Positions 8,226-16,229 of a DNA stretch of 64,000 bases are shown piece by piece (within the stretch, counting starts at the first letter, position 1; the number at the start of each line of letters is the position of its first letter). A program made the translations under genes and the position numbers. The notes beneath the pieces were generated by a model. That model had not been told where the DNA came from, ran no database searches, and was given only the letters and a program-made list of their open reading frames with translations. Origin of the DNA: Elioraea sp. (lineage in GTDB: Bacteria; Pseudomonadota; Alphaproteobacteria; Acetobacterales; Acetobacteraceae); the NCBI RefSeq assembly GCF_022842375.1, contig NZ_JALHPR010000027.1, positions 1 through 64,000 of the forward strand, read 5' to 3'.

Positions 8226-9374
8226 ATGCGGATGTCCTCGAAACTGGTCGCGGTTGTGCTCTTCGTTGCAGCCGCTGCGGGCGGCGTCGCCTGGCAGCGC
8301 CTGCGACCGTTGCAGGTGCCCGTCGCCGCCGTTGCGCGTGACGTGCCGGTGCGCGTGTTCGGCCTCGGCACGATCGAGGCGCAGCTGCTCTCGCGCATCG
8401 GCTTCGACATTGCCGGCACGCTGCGCGGCGTCCATGCGGATCATGGCGACAGCGTCTCCGAGGGGGCGGTGCTGGCAGAGCTCGCCGACGCGACGCAGGC
8501 CGCGCGCGTGGCCCGCGCCGAGGCAGCGGTGATGAGCGCCGAGGCGGTCGCGCAACGCGCCGAGGCAGCGCGCGAGCGCGCTGAAGCCCTGCTGGCGCAG
8601 AAGCAGTCATCGGCGCGGCGGCGGCGCGAGCTCGCCAGCCGCGGCTCCGGCAGCGCCGAGGCCGCCGAGCAGGCCGAGACGGAGGTCGCGACCGCGATCG
8701 CGGATCTTGCGGTCAACCGCGCCGACGCAGCCGTTGCGCGCGCGGCGATCGCCGATGCGCGGGCCTCGCTGCTGGCCGAGCAGACCACGCTCGCCAGGCA
8801 CGTGCTGACCGCGCCCTTCGCCGGCACCGTCGTCGCCCGCCACCGCGAGGCCGGCGCGCCGCTGAACCCGGGCGAGGCAGTGTTCACGCTGGTCGCGCCC
8901 GAAACGATCTGGGGCCTCGTCCATGTCGATGAGGGGCGCGCCGGGGCGATCAGGCTGGGCCAGCCGGCCGTCGTGCGCCAACGCAGCCAGCCAGGCGTGA
9001 GCCTTGCGGCCGAGGTCGTGCGGATCGGCCTCGAGAGTGACCGGGTGACGGAGGAACGCCGCGTCTATCTCCGCTGCCGCCAATGCCCCGACCAGGTGTT
9101 CCTCGGCGAGCAGATCGAGGCCGAGATCGAGACCGCGCGGCTTGCCGAGGCACTGCTGGTTCCGGAGGCCGCCGTCGAGGGGTTCGATGGTGCGGCGGGA
9201 AGCATCTGGGTCGTTGAGGGCGGCAGGCTTGCGCGGCGACAGGTGGGTTTCGTCGCGCGTACGCTCGATGCGCGGCTTGCGATCGACCCGGCCCTTCCCG
9301 CAGGCGTGGCTGTCGCCGTTTCGGTCGGCCCCGGCTTCGCGCCGGGGCGGCGGGCCGTGGCGGTCCCGCCATGA
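8226..9374 (+). CDS. HlyD-family membrane fusion (periplasmic adaptor) protein
   Basis: Adaptor subunit of an ABC exporter, 382 residues. It has one N-terminal membrane anchor (residues 4-24), a lipoyl/barrel-sandwich half (FDIAGTLRGVHADHGDSVSEG), a long Ala/Glu-rich coiled-coil hairpin (about 85-185), the second lipoyl half (LTAPFAGTVVARHREAGAPLNPGE) and a C-terminal beta-barrel. A coiled coil of this length normally docks to an outer-membrane channel, which is not encoded here. Its stop codon overlaps the permease start (ATGA), so it forms a coupled operon with the two following genes, as in DevBCA and MacAB systems. Confidence 0.92.
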   Translation: MRMSSKLVAVVLFVAAAAGGVAWQRLRPLQVPVAAVARDVPVRVFGLGTIEAQLLSRIGFDIAGTLRGVHADHGDSVSEGAVLAELADATQAARVARAEAAVMSAEAVAQRAEAARERAEALLAQKQSSARRRRELASRGSGSAEAAEQAETEVATAIADLAVNRADAAVARAAIADARASLLAEQTTLARHVLTAPFAGTVVARHREAGAPLNPGEAVFTLVAPETIWGLVHVDEGRAGAIRLGQPAVVRQRSQPGVSLAAEVVRIGLESDRVTEERRVYLRCRQCPDQVFLGEQIEAEIETARLAEALLVPEAAVEGFDGAAGSIWVVEGGRLARRQVGFVARTLDARLAIDPALPAGVAVAVSVGPGFAPGRRAVAVPP

Positions 9375-10504
9375 ACCTGGCGCTCCGCGACATCCGCCAC
9401 AGGCTCGGGCGCTTCCTCATCACCTGCGTCGGCGTTGGCCTGCTGCTCTCGGTCGCACTCGCGATGGTCGGCATCTACCAGGGCGTCGTGGCGGAGGCGC
9501 TGACGCTGACGCGCAGCCTTGGCGCCGATCTCTGGGTGGTCGAGGCCGGCACGCGTGGCCCCTTCGCCGAGGCAAGCCGTGTTCCCGGCGATGTGCGCGA
9601 GATCGTCGCGCGCGTGCCGGGGGTTGCGGCTGCAGGCGCGGTCACGCTGCGCACGGCCGAGATGGCAGCACCCGGGCGCATCATCCGCGCCCAGCTGCTC
9701 GGCTACGAGCCGGGCCGGCCTGGCGGGCCGTCCGCCATCGCCGCGGGGCGCGGCCTCGGCGGCGCGCGGTTCGAGATCGTCGCCGATGCGCGCGCTGGCC
9801 TGCCCCTTGGCGCGACCGTGACGATGGGCGGTGACCGCTACCGCGTCGTCGGGCTCACGCGCGGGCTCGTCGCCTCTGGCGGCGACCCCCTGGTGTTCCT
9901 TCACCTGCGCGACAGCCAGGAGCTCCAGTTCAAGCTCTCGCCACCGGCATCGCGGCGGTCCGCCGCCGCCGGCGCGGGCGCTGGCAACACCGACACGGTC
10001 AACGCCATCGTCGCCCGCCTCCACCGGGCAGCCGACGCGGATGCGGTGGCCGAGGCCGTGCGGCGCTGGAAGCACCTCGCAGCGCTGACCGACGCCGAGC
10101 AGTCGAGCCTTCTGCTGCGCTCCGTCGTCGCGCGGGCACGGGTGCAGCTCGGCATGTTCACGGTGGTGCTGCTGTTCGTCACCGCCGTGATCATCGCGCT
10201 GATCATCTACACGATGACGATGGACAAGCTGCGTGAGATCGCGACCCTCAAGCTGATCGGCGCGCCTGACCGCACGATCGTCGGGCTCGTGCTGCAACAG
10301 GCCCTTCTCCTCGGCTCCGTCGGCTTCGTCGCAGGGTTGTCGCTCCTGCTCGCTGTGCGTGACCGGTTTCCCCGCACCGTCGCCCTCGGCCCAGAGGAGA
10401 TCGCGGTCATGGCGGGGGTGGTGGCCGTCATCTGCATCCTCGGCAGCGCGGTCTCGATCCGCGCCGCACTCAGGATCGACGCGCAGGCAGCCCTCGGTGG
10501 CTGA
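9371..10504 (+). CDS. FtsX-like ABC transporter permease (DevC/MacB type)
   Basis: Inner-membrane subunit of 377 residues. The N-terminal helix (RFLITCVGVGLLLSVALAMV) precedes a large periplasmic domain of about 220 residues. Three C-terminal helices follow around VVLLFVTAVIIALIIYTMTMDKLREIATLKLIGA, a segment characteristic of FtsX-domain permeases. Such permeases work as mechanotransmission machines instead of passing substrate through the membrane. The gene overlaps the adaptor by four bases and the ATPase by eight, showing translational coupling. The exported substrate is unknown. Confidence 0.92.
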   Translation: MNLALRDIRHRLGRFLITCVGVGLLLSVALAMVGIYQGVVAEALTLTRSLGADLWVVEAGTRGPFAEASRVPGDVREIVARVPGVAAAGAVTLRTAEMAAPGRIIRAQLLGYEPGRPGGPSAIAAGRGLGGARFEIVADARAGLPLGATVTMGGDRYRVVGLTRGLVASGGDPLVFLHLRDSQELQFKLSPPASRRSAAAGAGAGNTDTVNAIVARLHRAADADAVAEAVRRWKHLAALTDAEQSSLLLRSVVARARVQLGMFTVVLLFVTAVIIALIIYTMTMDKLREIATLKLIGAPDRTIVGLVLQQALLLGSVGFVAGLSLLLAVRDRFPRTVALGPEEIAVMAGVVAVICILGSAVSIRAALRIDAQAALGG

Positions 10505-11195
10505 GCGGCGCACGCTGATCGGGTTGTCCGGGATCACCAAGCGCTTCGGCGAGGGCGAGCAGGCGGTCCGCGCGCTCGATGGCGTCTCGCTCAGCGTCGC
10601 TGCCGGCGAGGTGGTCGGCCTGCGCGGCCCCTCGGGCAGCGGCAAGTCGACGCTGCTCAACGTCGTCGCCTGCATCACCGCGCCCGATGCCGGCATCCTC
10701 GCCCTCGGCGACGGGCCGGTCTGGGAGGGGGGGCACTATACCGACCCCGATCTCCGCGCCCTTCGCCGAACCCGGATCGGGTTCATCTTCCAGTTCCACA
10801 ACCTGCTCCCCTTCCTCGATGCGACGGACAATGTCGCGCTCGCCATGACGCTCGCCGGCAAGGAGCTCGGGGCGGCGCGGGCGCGGGCGAAGGCGCTGCT
10901 CGCCTTCCTCGGCGTCGAGAAGCGGGCCGGCGCGATGCCGGCGCGGCTCTCCGGCGGCGAGGCGCAGCGCGTGGCGATCGCCCGCGCGCTCGCCAACGAC
11001 CCGCCGATCATCCTCGCCGACGAGCCGACAGCGGCGCTGGACAGCGAACGCGCCCGCTCGGTGCTCGACCTGCTGCGCCGTGTCGCGGCGGAGCGCGAGG
11101 CGGCGGTCCTCGTCGTGACCCACGACGAGAAGATCTTCGACCGGTTCGACCGGATGGTGACGTTGAGGGACGGCCGGATCGACGCCGTCGCGTGA
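10497..11195 (+). CDS. ABC transporter ATPase (DevA/LolD/MacB type)
   Basis: Nucleotide-binding subunit of 232 residues. Walker A is GPSGSGKST (44-52), the Q-loop is in FIFQFHNLLPF, the signature is LSGGEAQR (151-158), Walker B is IILADEPTAALD and the H-loop is VTHD. The sequence matches the DevA/LolD branch that partners FtsX-type permeases. The GTG start at 10497 is chosen because it overlaps the permease stop by eight bases and begins the conserved domain; longer frames run inside the permease gene. It completes a three-gene exporter. Confidence 0.93.
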   Translation: MAERRTLIGLSGITKRFGEGEQAVRALDGVSLSVAAGEVVGLRGPSGSGKSTLLNVVACITAPDAGILALGDGPVWEGGHYTDPDLRALRRTRIGFIFQFHNLLPFLDATDNVALAMTLAGKELGAARARAKALLAFLGVEKRAGAMPARLSGGEAQRVAIARALANDPPIILADEPTAALDSERARSVLDLLRRVAAEREAAVLVVTHDEKIFDRFDRMVTLRDGRIDAVA

Positions 11196-11289
11196 CGCAC
11201 ATCCCTGTCATCGCGGCCGGGCACAACCTGCCCGTTCCACGGCGGGGCCGCTTGGTGCTACAGCAGGTGGCGTCGCGAGGGAGTTGAAC

Positions 11290-12288
11290 ATGGTTCAGTC
11301 GTTTCCACGGCGGTCGTTCCTGGGTGGCTCTGCGGCGCTCGCGGCCCTGCCCGCCGGCGCACAAGCCCCAGCCGTTCCGCTCTCCGCCAGACCCCTCTCG
11401 GAAAGCAGGGGCCTCGTCTACGTGCTGAACAGCCGCGACGCGACGGTGAGCGTGCTCGACGCCGTCACCGGTGCCGAGCGTGCGAAGGTGCCGACGCTGC
11501 GTGAGCCGCACCACCTCGTGTACACGCCCGACCGGCGCGAGATCGTGCTCGGCGACAGTGCCGGCAACGAGTTCCAGTTCCTCGAACCCGCCACCGGCGC
11601 GGTGACGCGCCGGCTTCGCATCTCCAACCCCTACCATCTGCTCTACAGCCCCGACCGCACGATGCTCGCCGTCGCGTCCCTGAGGCGGGACCAGATCGAC
11701 ATCTACGATGCGGCCAGCTTCGAGCTCCGCCATCGCCTGGCGGTGCCGGACATGCCCAGCCACATCGCCTGGACGCCGGACAGCCGCGTCGCGTTCTTCA
11801 CGCTTCAGGGCAACAACAGCCTCGCGGCGGTCGAGGCGGCGACGGGCCGGCTGCTGTGGAAGGCGCGGACGGGCAAGACACCGGCCGGCATCGTGTTCGA
11901 TGCGCGCCACGGCCTTCTCGTCGCCAACATGGGCGAGGACAACGTGACGGTGCAGGCGCCGGAAGATGGCCGCATCCTGCGCACGGTGCGCACGGGTGCG
12001 GGTGCGCACAACGTCTTCCCCTCGCCGGACGGGCTGTTCCACTACGTCTCGAACCGCGTGGCGAACACGATCACCGCCCTCGACGCCCCCTCGCTCGCGG
12101 CAGTGCGCACCCTGCGCGCGCCAGGCGCACCCGACTGCCTCGATTTCTCCGCCGACGGCCGGCAGATCTGGTTCACCCAGCGCGTGGCCAACCGCGTCGG
12201 CGTGATCGACATCGAGACGGGTGCGCTCACGGCAAACATCCCCGTGGGGCGAAGCCCGCACGGCATCCTGTTCCATGCTCTCGCGTAG
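11290..12288 (+). CDS. Secreted YVTN beta-propeller repeat protein
   Basis: Periplasmic protein of 332 residues with a Tat-like leader (PRRSFLGGSAALAALPAGAQA) and then repeated propeller blades of the type LVYVLNSRDATVSVLDAVTG, each about 42 residues. The fold is shared with surface-layer and quinoprotein-associated proteins; the biochemical role is unknown. The ATG at 11290 has a GAGGGAG ribosome site; the TTG two codons earlier is not needed. Its last 14 bases overlap the deacetylase start, linking the two genes. Confidence 0.85.
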   Translation: MVQSFPRRSFLGGSAALAALPAGAQAPAVPLSARPLSESRGLVYVLNSRDATVSVLDAVTGAERAKVPTLREPHHLVYTPDRREIVLGDSAGNEFQFLEPATGAVTRRLRISNPYHLLYSPDRTMLAVASLRRDQIDIYDAASFELRHRLAVPDMPSHIAWTPDSRVAFFTLQGNNSLAAVEAATGRLLWKARTGKTPAGIVFDARHGLLVANMGEDNVTVQAPEDGRILRTVRTGAGAHNVFPSPDGLFHYVSNRVANTITALDAPSLAAVRTLRAPGAPDCLDFSADGRQIWFTQRVANRVGVIDIETGALTANIPVGRSPHGILFHALA

Positions 12289-13036
12289 GGGCTTCGGCGC
12301 GGCCGCGCTCGCCGCCCTCGCCTCGCCCGCGGCCGCCGCCCAATGCGGCAAGACCGTCTACCTCACCGTCGACACGGGCTGGATGGACCGCGCGGAGGAC
12401 ATCGCCGCCGTGATGGCGCGCCACGGCGTGAAGGCGACGCTGTTCATCGCCGATGAGAGGACGTATCGCGGCGACACCTCGCTCGGCGACGCCTGGGCCC
12501 CGTTCTGGCGCGCCCGCGTGGCCGAGGGGCACGCCTTCGGCTCTCACACGCTGCGGCACTGGTACTTCCGCGGCGATGTGGGGGAGCAGGTGCGGTTCAT
12601 TCCCTGGGGCGCGCGCGAGGGCGTGCTGCTCGACCGTGCCGCGATGTGCGCGGAGCTCCGCGCGCCGGAGGATCGGCTGAAGGCCATGACCGGCCGCGGC
12701 CTCGACCCGGTCTGGCGCGCGCCTGGCGGGCGCACGACGCCGAACGCGCTTCGCTTCGCGCAAGCCTGCGGCTTCGCCCATGTCGGCTGGACCGGCAACG
12801 GCTTCCTCGGTGACGAGCTGCCGTCCGACAAGCACCCGAACGCCACGCTGCTCTCGCGCTCGCTCGCCGCCATCCGCGATGGCGAGGTGCTGGTGATGCA
12901 CTGGGGCATCCGCTCGCGCGAGCAGAAATACGCCGATGTGTTCGAGGAGCTCGTGGTCGGGCTCAAGGCGCGCGGCTTCTGCTTCGCGACACTCACCGCC
13001 CCGCCGCCGCGCCTCGTCGCGGAAGCGCGCCGATGA
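12275..13036 (+). CDS. Polysaccharide deacetylase (NodB-like), secreted
   Basis: Carbohydrate esterase family 4-like protein of 253 residues with a Tat-like leader (SRRGFGAAALAALASPAAAA). NodB motif 1 reads TVDTGW where the canonical form is TFDDG, so the catalytic first Asp is kept but the usual metal-ligand second Asp is replaced. Motif 2 is SHTLRH (metal-binding His pair) and motif 3 is RAPGGRTTPN; LVMHWG closes the domain. It may remove N-acetyl groups from a cell-wall or exopolysaccharide. It overlaps the propeller gene upstream and the desaturase downstream (ATGA). Confidence 0.85.
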   Translation: MLSRRGFGAAALAALASPAAAAQCGKTVYLTVDTGWMDRAEDIAAVMARHGVKATLFIADERTYRGDTSLGDAWAPFWRARVAEGHAFGSHTLRHWYFRGDVGEQVRFIPWGAREGVLLDRAAMCAELRAPEDRLKAMTGRGLDPVWRAPGGRTTPNALRFAQACGFAHVGWTGNGFLGDELPSDKHPNATLLSRSLAAIRDGEVLVMHWGIRSREQKYADVFEELVVGLKARGFCFATLTAPPPRLVAEARR

Positions 13037-13998
13037 TCGACTGGATCGGTGATGCGTATCTCTCGGTGAAGGTCTGGCTGTTCGAGACGCTGCTGCTGCC
13101 CCTGCTCTACGGCGCAGGCTGGATGCACTGGGAGGAGGACGCGTTCGAGTGGCTCGACTTCGCGCTGCTCGGCGCCGTCACCGTTCTCGTCGCCTACATC
13201 ATCTGTCGCCCGCTCGAGGCGGCATTGCCGGTCGAGCGGCGTGGGGCGGATGAGCCGAGCACCGTCGGCACCGATGTCGCCTACACGCTGCTGAACCGCC
13301 TCGGCCTCGTGCCGCTGTTCGCGTTCGTCGCCCTCCAGCCGCTCGAGATCGCGTGGGCGGCGCTGCTCGCCGATGCCGGCGTCATCCCGCCGACGCTCGA
13401 GACGGCGATCCCCGCGCTGCGTGACTGGCCGCTGCTGACCTTCGCGCTCTACGTGGTGATCATCGATTTCGCCGAGTACTGGCGGCACCGGTTCCAGCAC
13501 CGCTTCGGCTGGTGGTGGGCGCTGCATTCGGTGCATCACGCGCAGCGGCAGATGACGTTCTGGACCGATGATCGCAACCACCTGATCGACGACCTGATCG
13601 GCGGGTTCTGGTTCGCCGGCGTCGCGGTGCTGATCGGCGTTCCGCCTGGGCAGTTCCCGCTGCTGCTGCTGGTGATGCGCGTGGCCGAAAGCCTCAGCCA
13701 CGCCAATGTGCGGCTCGATTTCGGCAGCCTTGGCGGGCGGCTTGTCGTCAGCCCGCATTTCCACCGCGTGCATCATGCGCTCGACCATGACGAAGGCATC
13801 GGCGTGCGCGCGCATGGCTGCAACTTCGCCGTGCTGCTGCCGGTGTGGGACATCCTGTTCGGCACGGCCCGCTATAGCGGCGTCTATCCGCCGACGGGTG
13901 ACCGCTCCGGCAGCGAGCGTCTTGCGACGGGGTCGTGGTGGGGCACGCAGGTGGAAGGTGCCAAGCGCTTCGCACGCGTGTTGACGGGGCGGGCCTGA
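13033..13998 (+). CDS. Sterol desaturase / fatty acid hydroxylase family protein
   Basis: Membrane di-iron oxidoreductase of 321 residues. Three to four hydrophobic segments surround the histidine clusters HRFQH, HSVHH and HFHRVHH, and a later HG/H site, which bind the non-haem di-iron centre. Members hydroxylate or desaturate lipids such as sterols, hopanoids, carotenoids or sphingolipids; the substrate is unknown. The start overlaps the deacetylase stop by four bases. The stop codon lies inside the first copy of a 17-base tandem repeat. Confidence 0.9.
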   Translation: MIDWIGDAYLSVKVWLFETLLLPLLYGAGWMHWEEDAFEWLDFALLGAVTVLVAYIICRPLEAALPVERRGADEPSTVGTDVAYTLLNRLGLVPLFAFVALQPLEIAWAALLADAGVIPPTLETAIPALRDWPLLTFALYVVIIDFAEYWRHRFQHRFGWWWALHSVHHAQRQMTFWTDDRNHLIDDLIGGFWFAGVAVLIGVPPGQFPLLLLVMRVAESLSHANVRLDFGSLGGRLVVSPHFHRVHHALDHDEGIGVRAHGCNFAVLLPVWDILFGTARYSGVYPPTGDRSGSERLATGSWWGTQVEGAKRFARVLTGRA

Positions 13999-14060
13999 CC
14001 TTTCCTCGGATCTGACCTTTCCTCGGATCTGACCTATCTTCGGGCCTGACCTCTCGTCAG
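13995..14060. repeat. 17-bp tandem repeat in a convergent gene junction
   Basis: Nearly four head-to-tail copies of the unit CTGACCTTTCCTCGGAT: two identical copies (13995-14011 and 14012-14028), a degenerate copy (14029-14045) and a partial one (14046-14060). The first copy contains the stop of the desaturase gene and the last reaches the stop of ccmI, so the array fills the convergent spacer. It looks like a simple slippage-type repeat. Confidence 0.85.
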
Positions 14061-15175
14061 CCGCCCCGGCCCTGCGCCATCTTCTCCGCCACCACCCGCG
14101 GATCGTCAGGCAGGAGAGCGGCGGCGCGATCGAGCGCACCGCGCGCCTCCATCCCCCGCCCCAGGATGCGATATGCATGCGCAAGGCGGAGCCAGCCTTC
14201 CGCGTCATTCGGTTCGGAGCGCAAACGATCCGCGAGCCGATCGACCATGGCGCTGATCATCAGCTGCCTCTGCTCGGCCGGAAGCTCGGAGGCTGCCGCC
14301 ATCTGCTCGGGCGAGGGGCCGGCGGCACCGGCGGCGCGCAGCCGCGTCTCGGCCTCCGCGATGCGTTCGGCCACCATCGCGCGAACGGGGCTGTCGGGCG
14401 GCGTCGCTGCCTTGACCGCGCGGAACCCGTCCAGCGCCAGCTGCGCATTGCCGCGCTCCAGCGCGGCGGCGGAGAGGTAGTAGCGGATGCGGAGATCGCC
14501 GGGGTCGGCGGCCGCGGCGCGGCGGAGGAGGGCGAGCGCCTCGTCCGTCACGCTGCCATCGGCGGCGATGGAGAGGACCTCGGCAAGATCGGCCGCGAGT
14601 TCTGGCTCGAACCGGATGGTCAGCGCCTGGCGATAGGCGCCGATCGCAGCCGAGATGTTGCCGCGCCGGCGCTCGACGCCAGCGAGCAGCACCCAGCCCT
14701 GGCGTGCCTCGTCGCTGCCGGCAGGGAAGGTGTTGATGCGCTCGCGCACGCGCGCGATCAGCACCTCGGCTGCCGCGTTCTCGGCCTGGCGCTCTGCCTC
14801 CACCACGGCGAAGGGGAAGGCCGGCATGTCGGGCATGCCGCGTGGCAAATAGAGCATGAGAGCGAGTGACGGCAGCGCGATCGCGGTCCCGAGCAGGAGC
14901 CAGCGGTCAGCCCGCGGCGTCGGCGCCGCTGCCTCCCCCACCTCGGATGCAGCGGCGAGCAGCCGGCGCTGCACCTCGAGCGTCGCCTCGCGATGCTCCT
15001 GCTCCGAGAGGCGGCCTTCCGCCCGCTCGCGCTCGAGCTCGGTGAGCTGCGCGCGGTAGAGGGCCGTGTCATGCGCGGCACGGGGCGCGTAGGCGCGCAC
15101 GCCACGCAGGGCCGGCCAGAGGAGGGTGAGCAGCGCCGCGAAGGTCGCGACGCCGAGGATGATCCAGGTGAGCAT
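14057..15175 (-). CDS. ccmI: Cytochrome c maturation protein CcmI
   Basis: Apocytochrome c chaperone of System I, 372 residues. It has two N-terminal membrane helices (about 3-22 and 91-108) joined by a cytoplasmic leucine-zipper-like stretch, then a periplasmic TPR domain (about 150-365; WLRLAHAYRILGRGMEARGAL is one repeat). The TPR part holds apocytochrome c for haem attachment. It is the last gene of the ccmCDEFGHI cluster; its start touches the ccmH stop (TAATG). Confidence 0.92.
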   Translation of the reverse strand: MLTWIILGVATFAALLTLLWPALRGVRAYAPRAAHDTALYRAQLTELERERAEGRLSEQEHREATLEVQRRLLAAASEVGEAAAPTPRADRWLLLGTAIALPSLALMLYLPRGMPDMPAFPFAVVEAERQAENAAAEVLIARVRERINTFPAGSDEARQGWVLLAGVERRRGNISAAIGAYRQALTIRFEPELAADLAEVLSIAADGSVTDEALALLRRAAAADPGDLRIRYYLSAAALERGNAQLALDGFRAVKAATPPDSPVRAMVAERIAEAETRLRAAGAAGPSPEQMAAASELPAEQRQLMISAMVDRLADRLRSEPNDAEGWLRLAHAYRILGRGMEARGALDRAAALLPDDPRVVAEKMAQGRGG

Positions 15176-15651
15176 TATTCTGCCGAGAGCCGCGCGAGCC
15201 GCGCGCGCTCCTCCTCCGTCAGTGGTGCGGGTGCGTCGATGACCTGGCGCCGGCGATAGAAGCCGAACACCGCAAGCCCGCCCAACGCGAGCACGAGGAC
15301 GGGCGAGACCCAGAGTGCCGCGGTCGCCGCGTTGAAGGGCGGGGTCAGGCGCACATAGTCGCCGTACCGGTCGGTCACGAAGGCGATCACCTGGTCGTTG
15401 CTGTCACCGGCCGTGACGCGTTCGCGCACGATCCGCCGAAGGTCCTGCGCGAGACCGGCGTTGCTGTCGTCGATCGACTGGTTCTGGCAGACGAGGCAGC
15501 GCAGCTCCTTGCCGATGGTGCGCGCGCGCTGTTCCTGCTCCGGGTCGGGCAGCATCTCGCGCGGATCGATCACGGCCCAGGCTGGCGCGACGACGGGCGA
15601 GACGGCGGCCGGCGTCGCGAGCAGCACGAGTGCGAGCACGAGCGCGCGCAT
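15175..15651 (-). CDS. ccmH: Cytochrome c maturation protein CcmH
   Basis: Thiol oxidoreductase of haem ligation, 158 residues. It has an N-terminal signal peptide, the conserved motif LRCLVCQNQSIDDSNA (C52, C55) that reduces the apocytochrome disulfide, and a C-terminal membrane anchor (about residues 112-132) with a short basic tail. This is the short CcmH form, with the TPR part supplied separately by CcmI. The ATG overlaps the stop of the upstream ccmG gene. Confidence 0.95.
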   Translation of the reverse strand: MRALVLALVLLATPAAVSPVVAPAWAVIDPREMLPDPEQEQRARTIGKELRCLVCQNQSIDDSNAGLAQDLRRIVRERVTAGDSNDQVIAFVTDRYGDYVRLTPPFNAATAALWVSPVLVLALGGLAVFGFYRRRQVIDAPAPLTEEERARLARLSAE

Positions 15652-16223
15652 CAGGCGAGCCTCCGCAGCAGCGGGCGGACCTGCTCGTCGAGGATCTCGG
15701 GCGTGATCGGGCCTGCCATGCGCCACCGCACGACGCCCTGGCGATCGATGATGTAGGTCTCGGGAACGCCGTAGACGCCGAAATCGACCGCCACGCGGCC
15801 GGTGAGGTCGATGCCGATGCGCAGGAACGGGTCGCCATGCCGACGCAGCCAGGCGACAGCGCCAGGGTCGGTCTGCGAGCCGGAGTGGTAGTTGATGCCG
15901 AACACCGGCACGCCTTCCGCGGCGAGGCGCATCAGGTGCGGATGCTCGACGAGGCAGGGCACGCACCAGGAGGCGAAGAAGTTCACCAGCACCGGCCGCT
16001 GGGCCGCCGCCGCGATGATGTCGCGGCTGGCAAGCCCCGGCTTGTTCGAGCCCGGGAGGGCGGCAAGGTCGAAGCCGGGCACAGACCGGCCGATGAGTGC
16101 GGAGGGAACGCCGCGCGGGTCGAAGCTGCCGCTGCGCATGCCCGAGAGCATCGCGTAGAACCCGCCCGCGGCACCGAGTGTCGCGAGCGCTGGCAGCGCG
16201 AACATGACCTGCCGCCGTGTCAT
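15651..16223 (-). CDS. ccmG: Thiol:disulfide interchange protein CcmG/DsbE
   Basis: Membrane-anchored periplasmic thioredoxin of 190 residues. The N-terminal helix (about 6-27) is followed by a thioredoxin fold with the active site FFASWCVPC (C87, C90) and the cis-proline segment YGVPETYIID. It keeps the CcmH/apocytochrome thiols reduced and normally receives electrons from CcdA or DsbD; a dsbD gene lies elsewhere in this window (42510-44627). The gene lies six bases downstream of ccmF and overlaps ccmH. Confidence 0.95.
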   Translation of the reverse strand: MTRRQVMFALPALATLGAAGGFYAMLSGMRSGSFDPRGVPSALIGRSVPGFDLAALPGSNKPGLASRDIIAAAAQRPVLVNFFASWCVPCLVEHPHLMRLAAEGVPVFGINYHSGSQTDPGAVAWLRRHGDPFLRIGIDLTGRVAVDFGVYGVPETYIIDRQGVVRWRMAGPITPEILDEQVRPLLRRLA

Positions 16224-16229
16224 CGTTTC

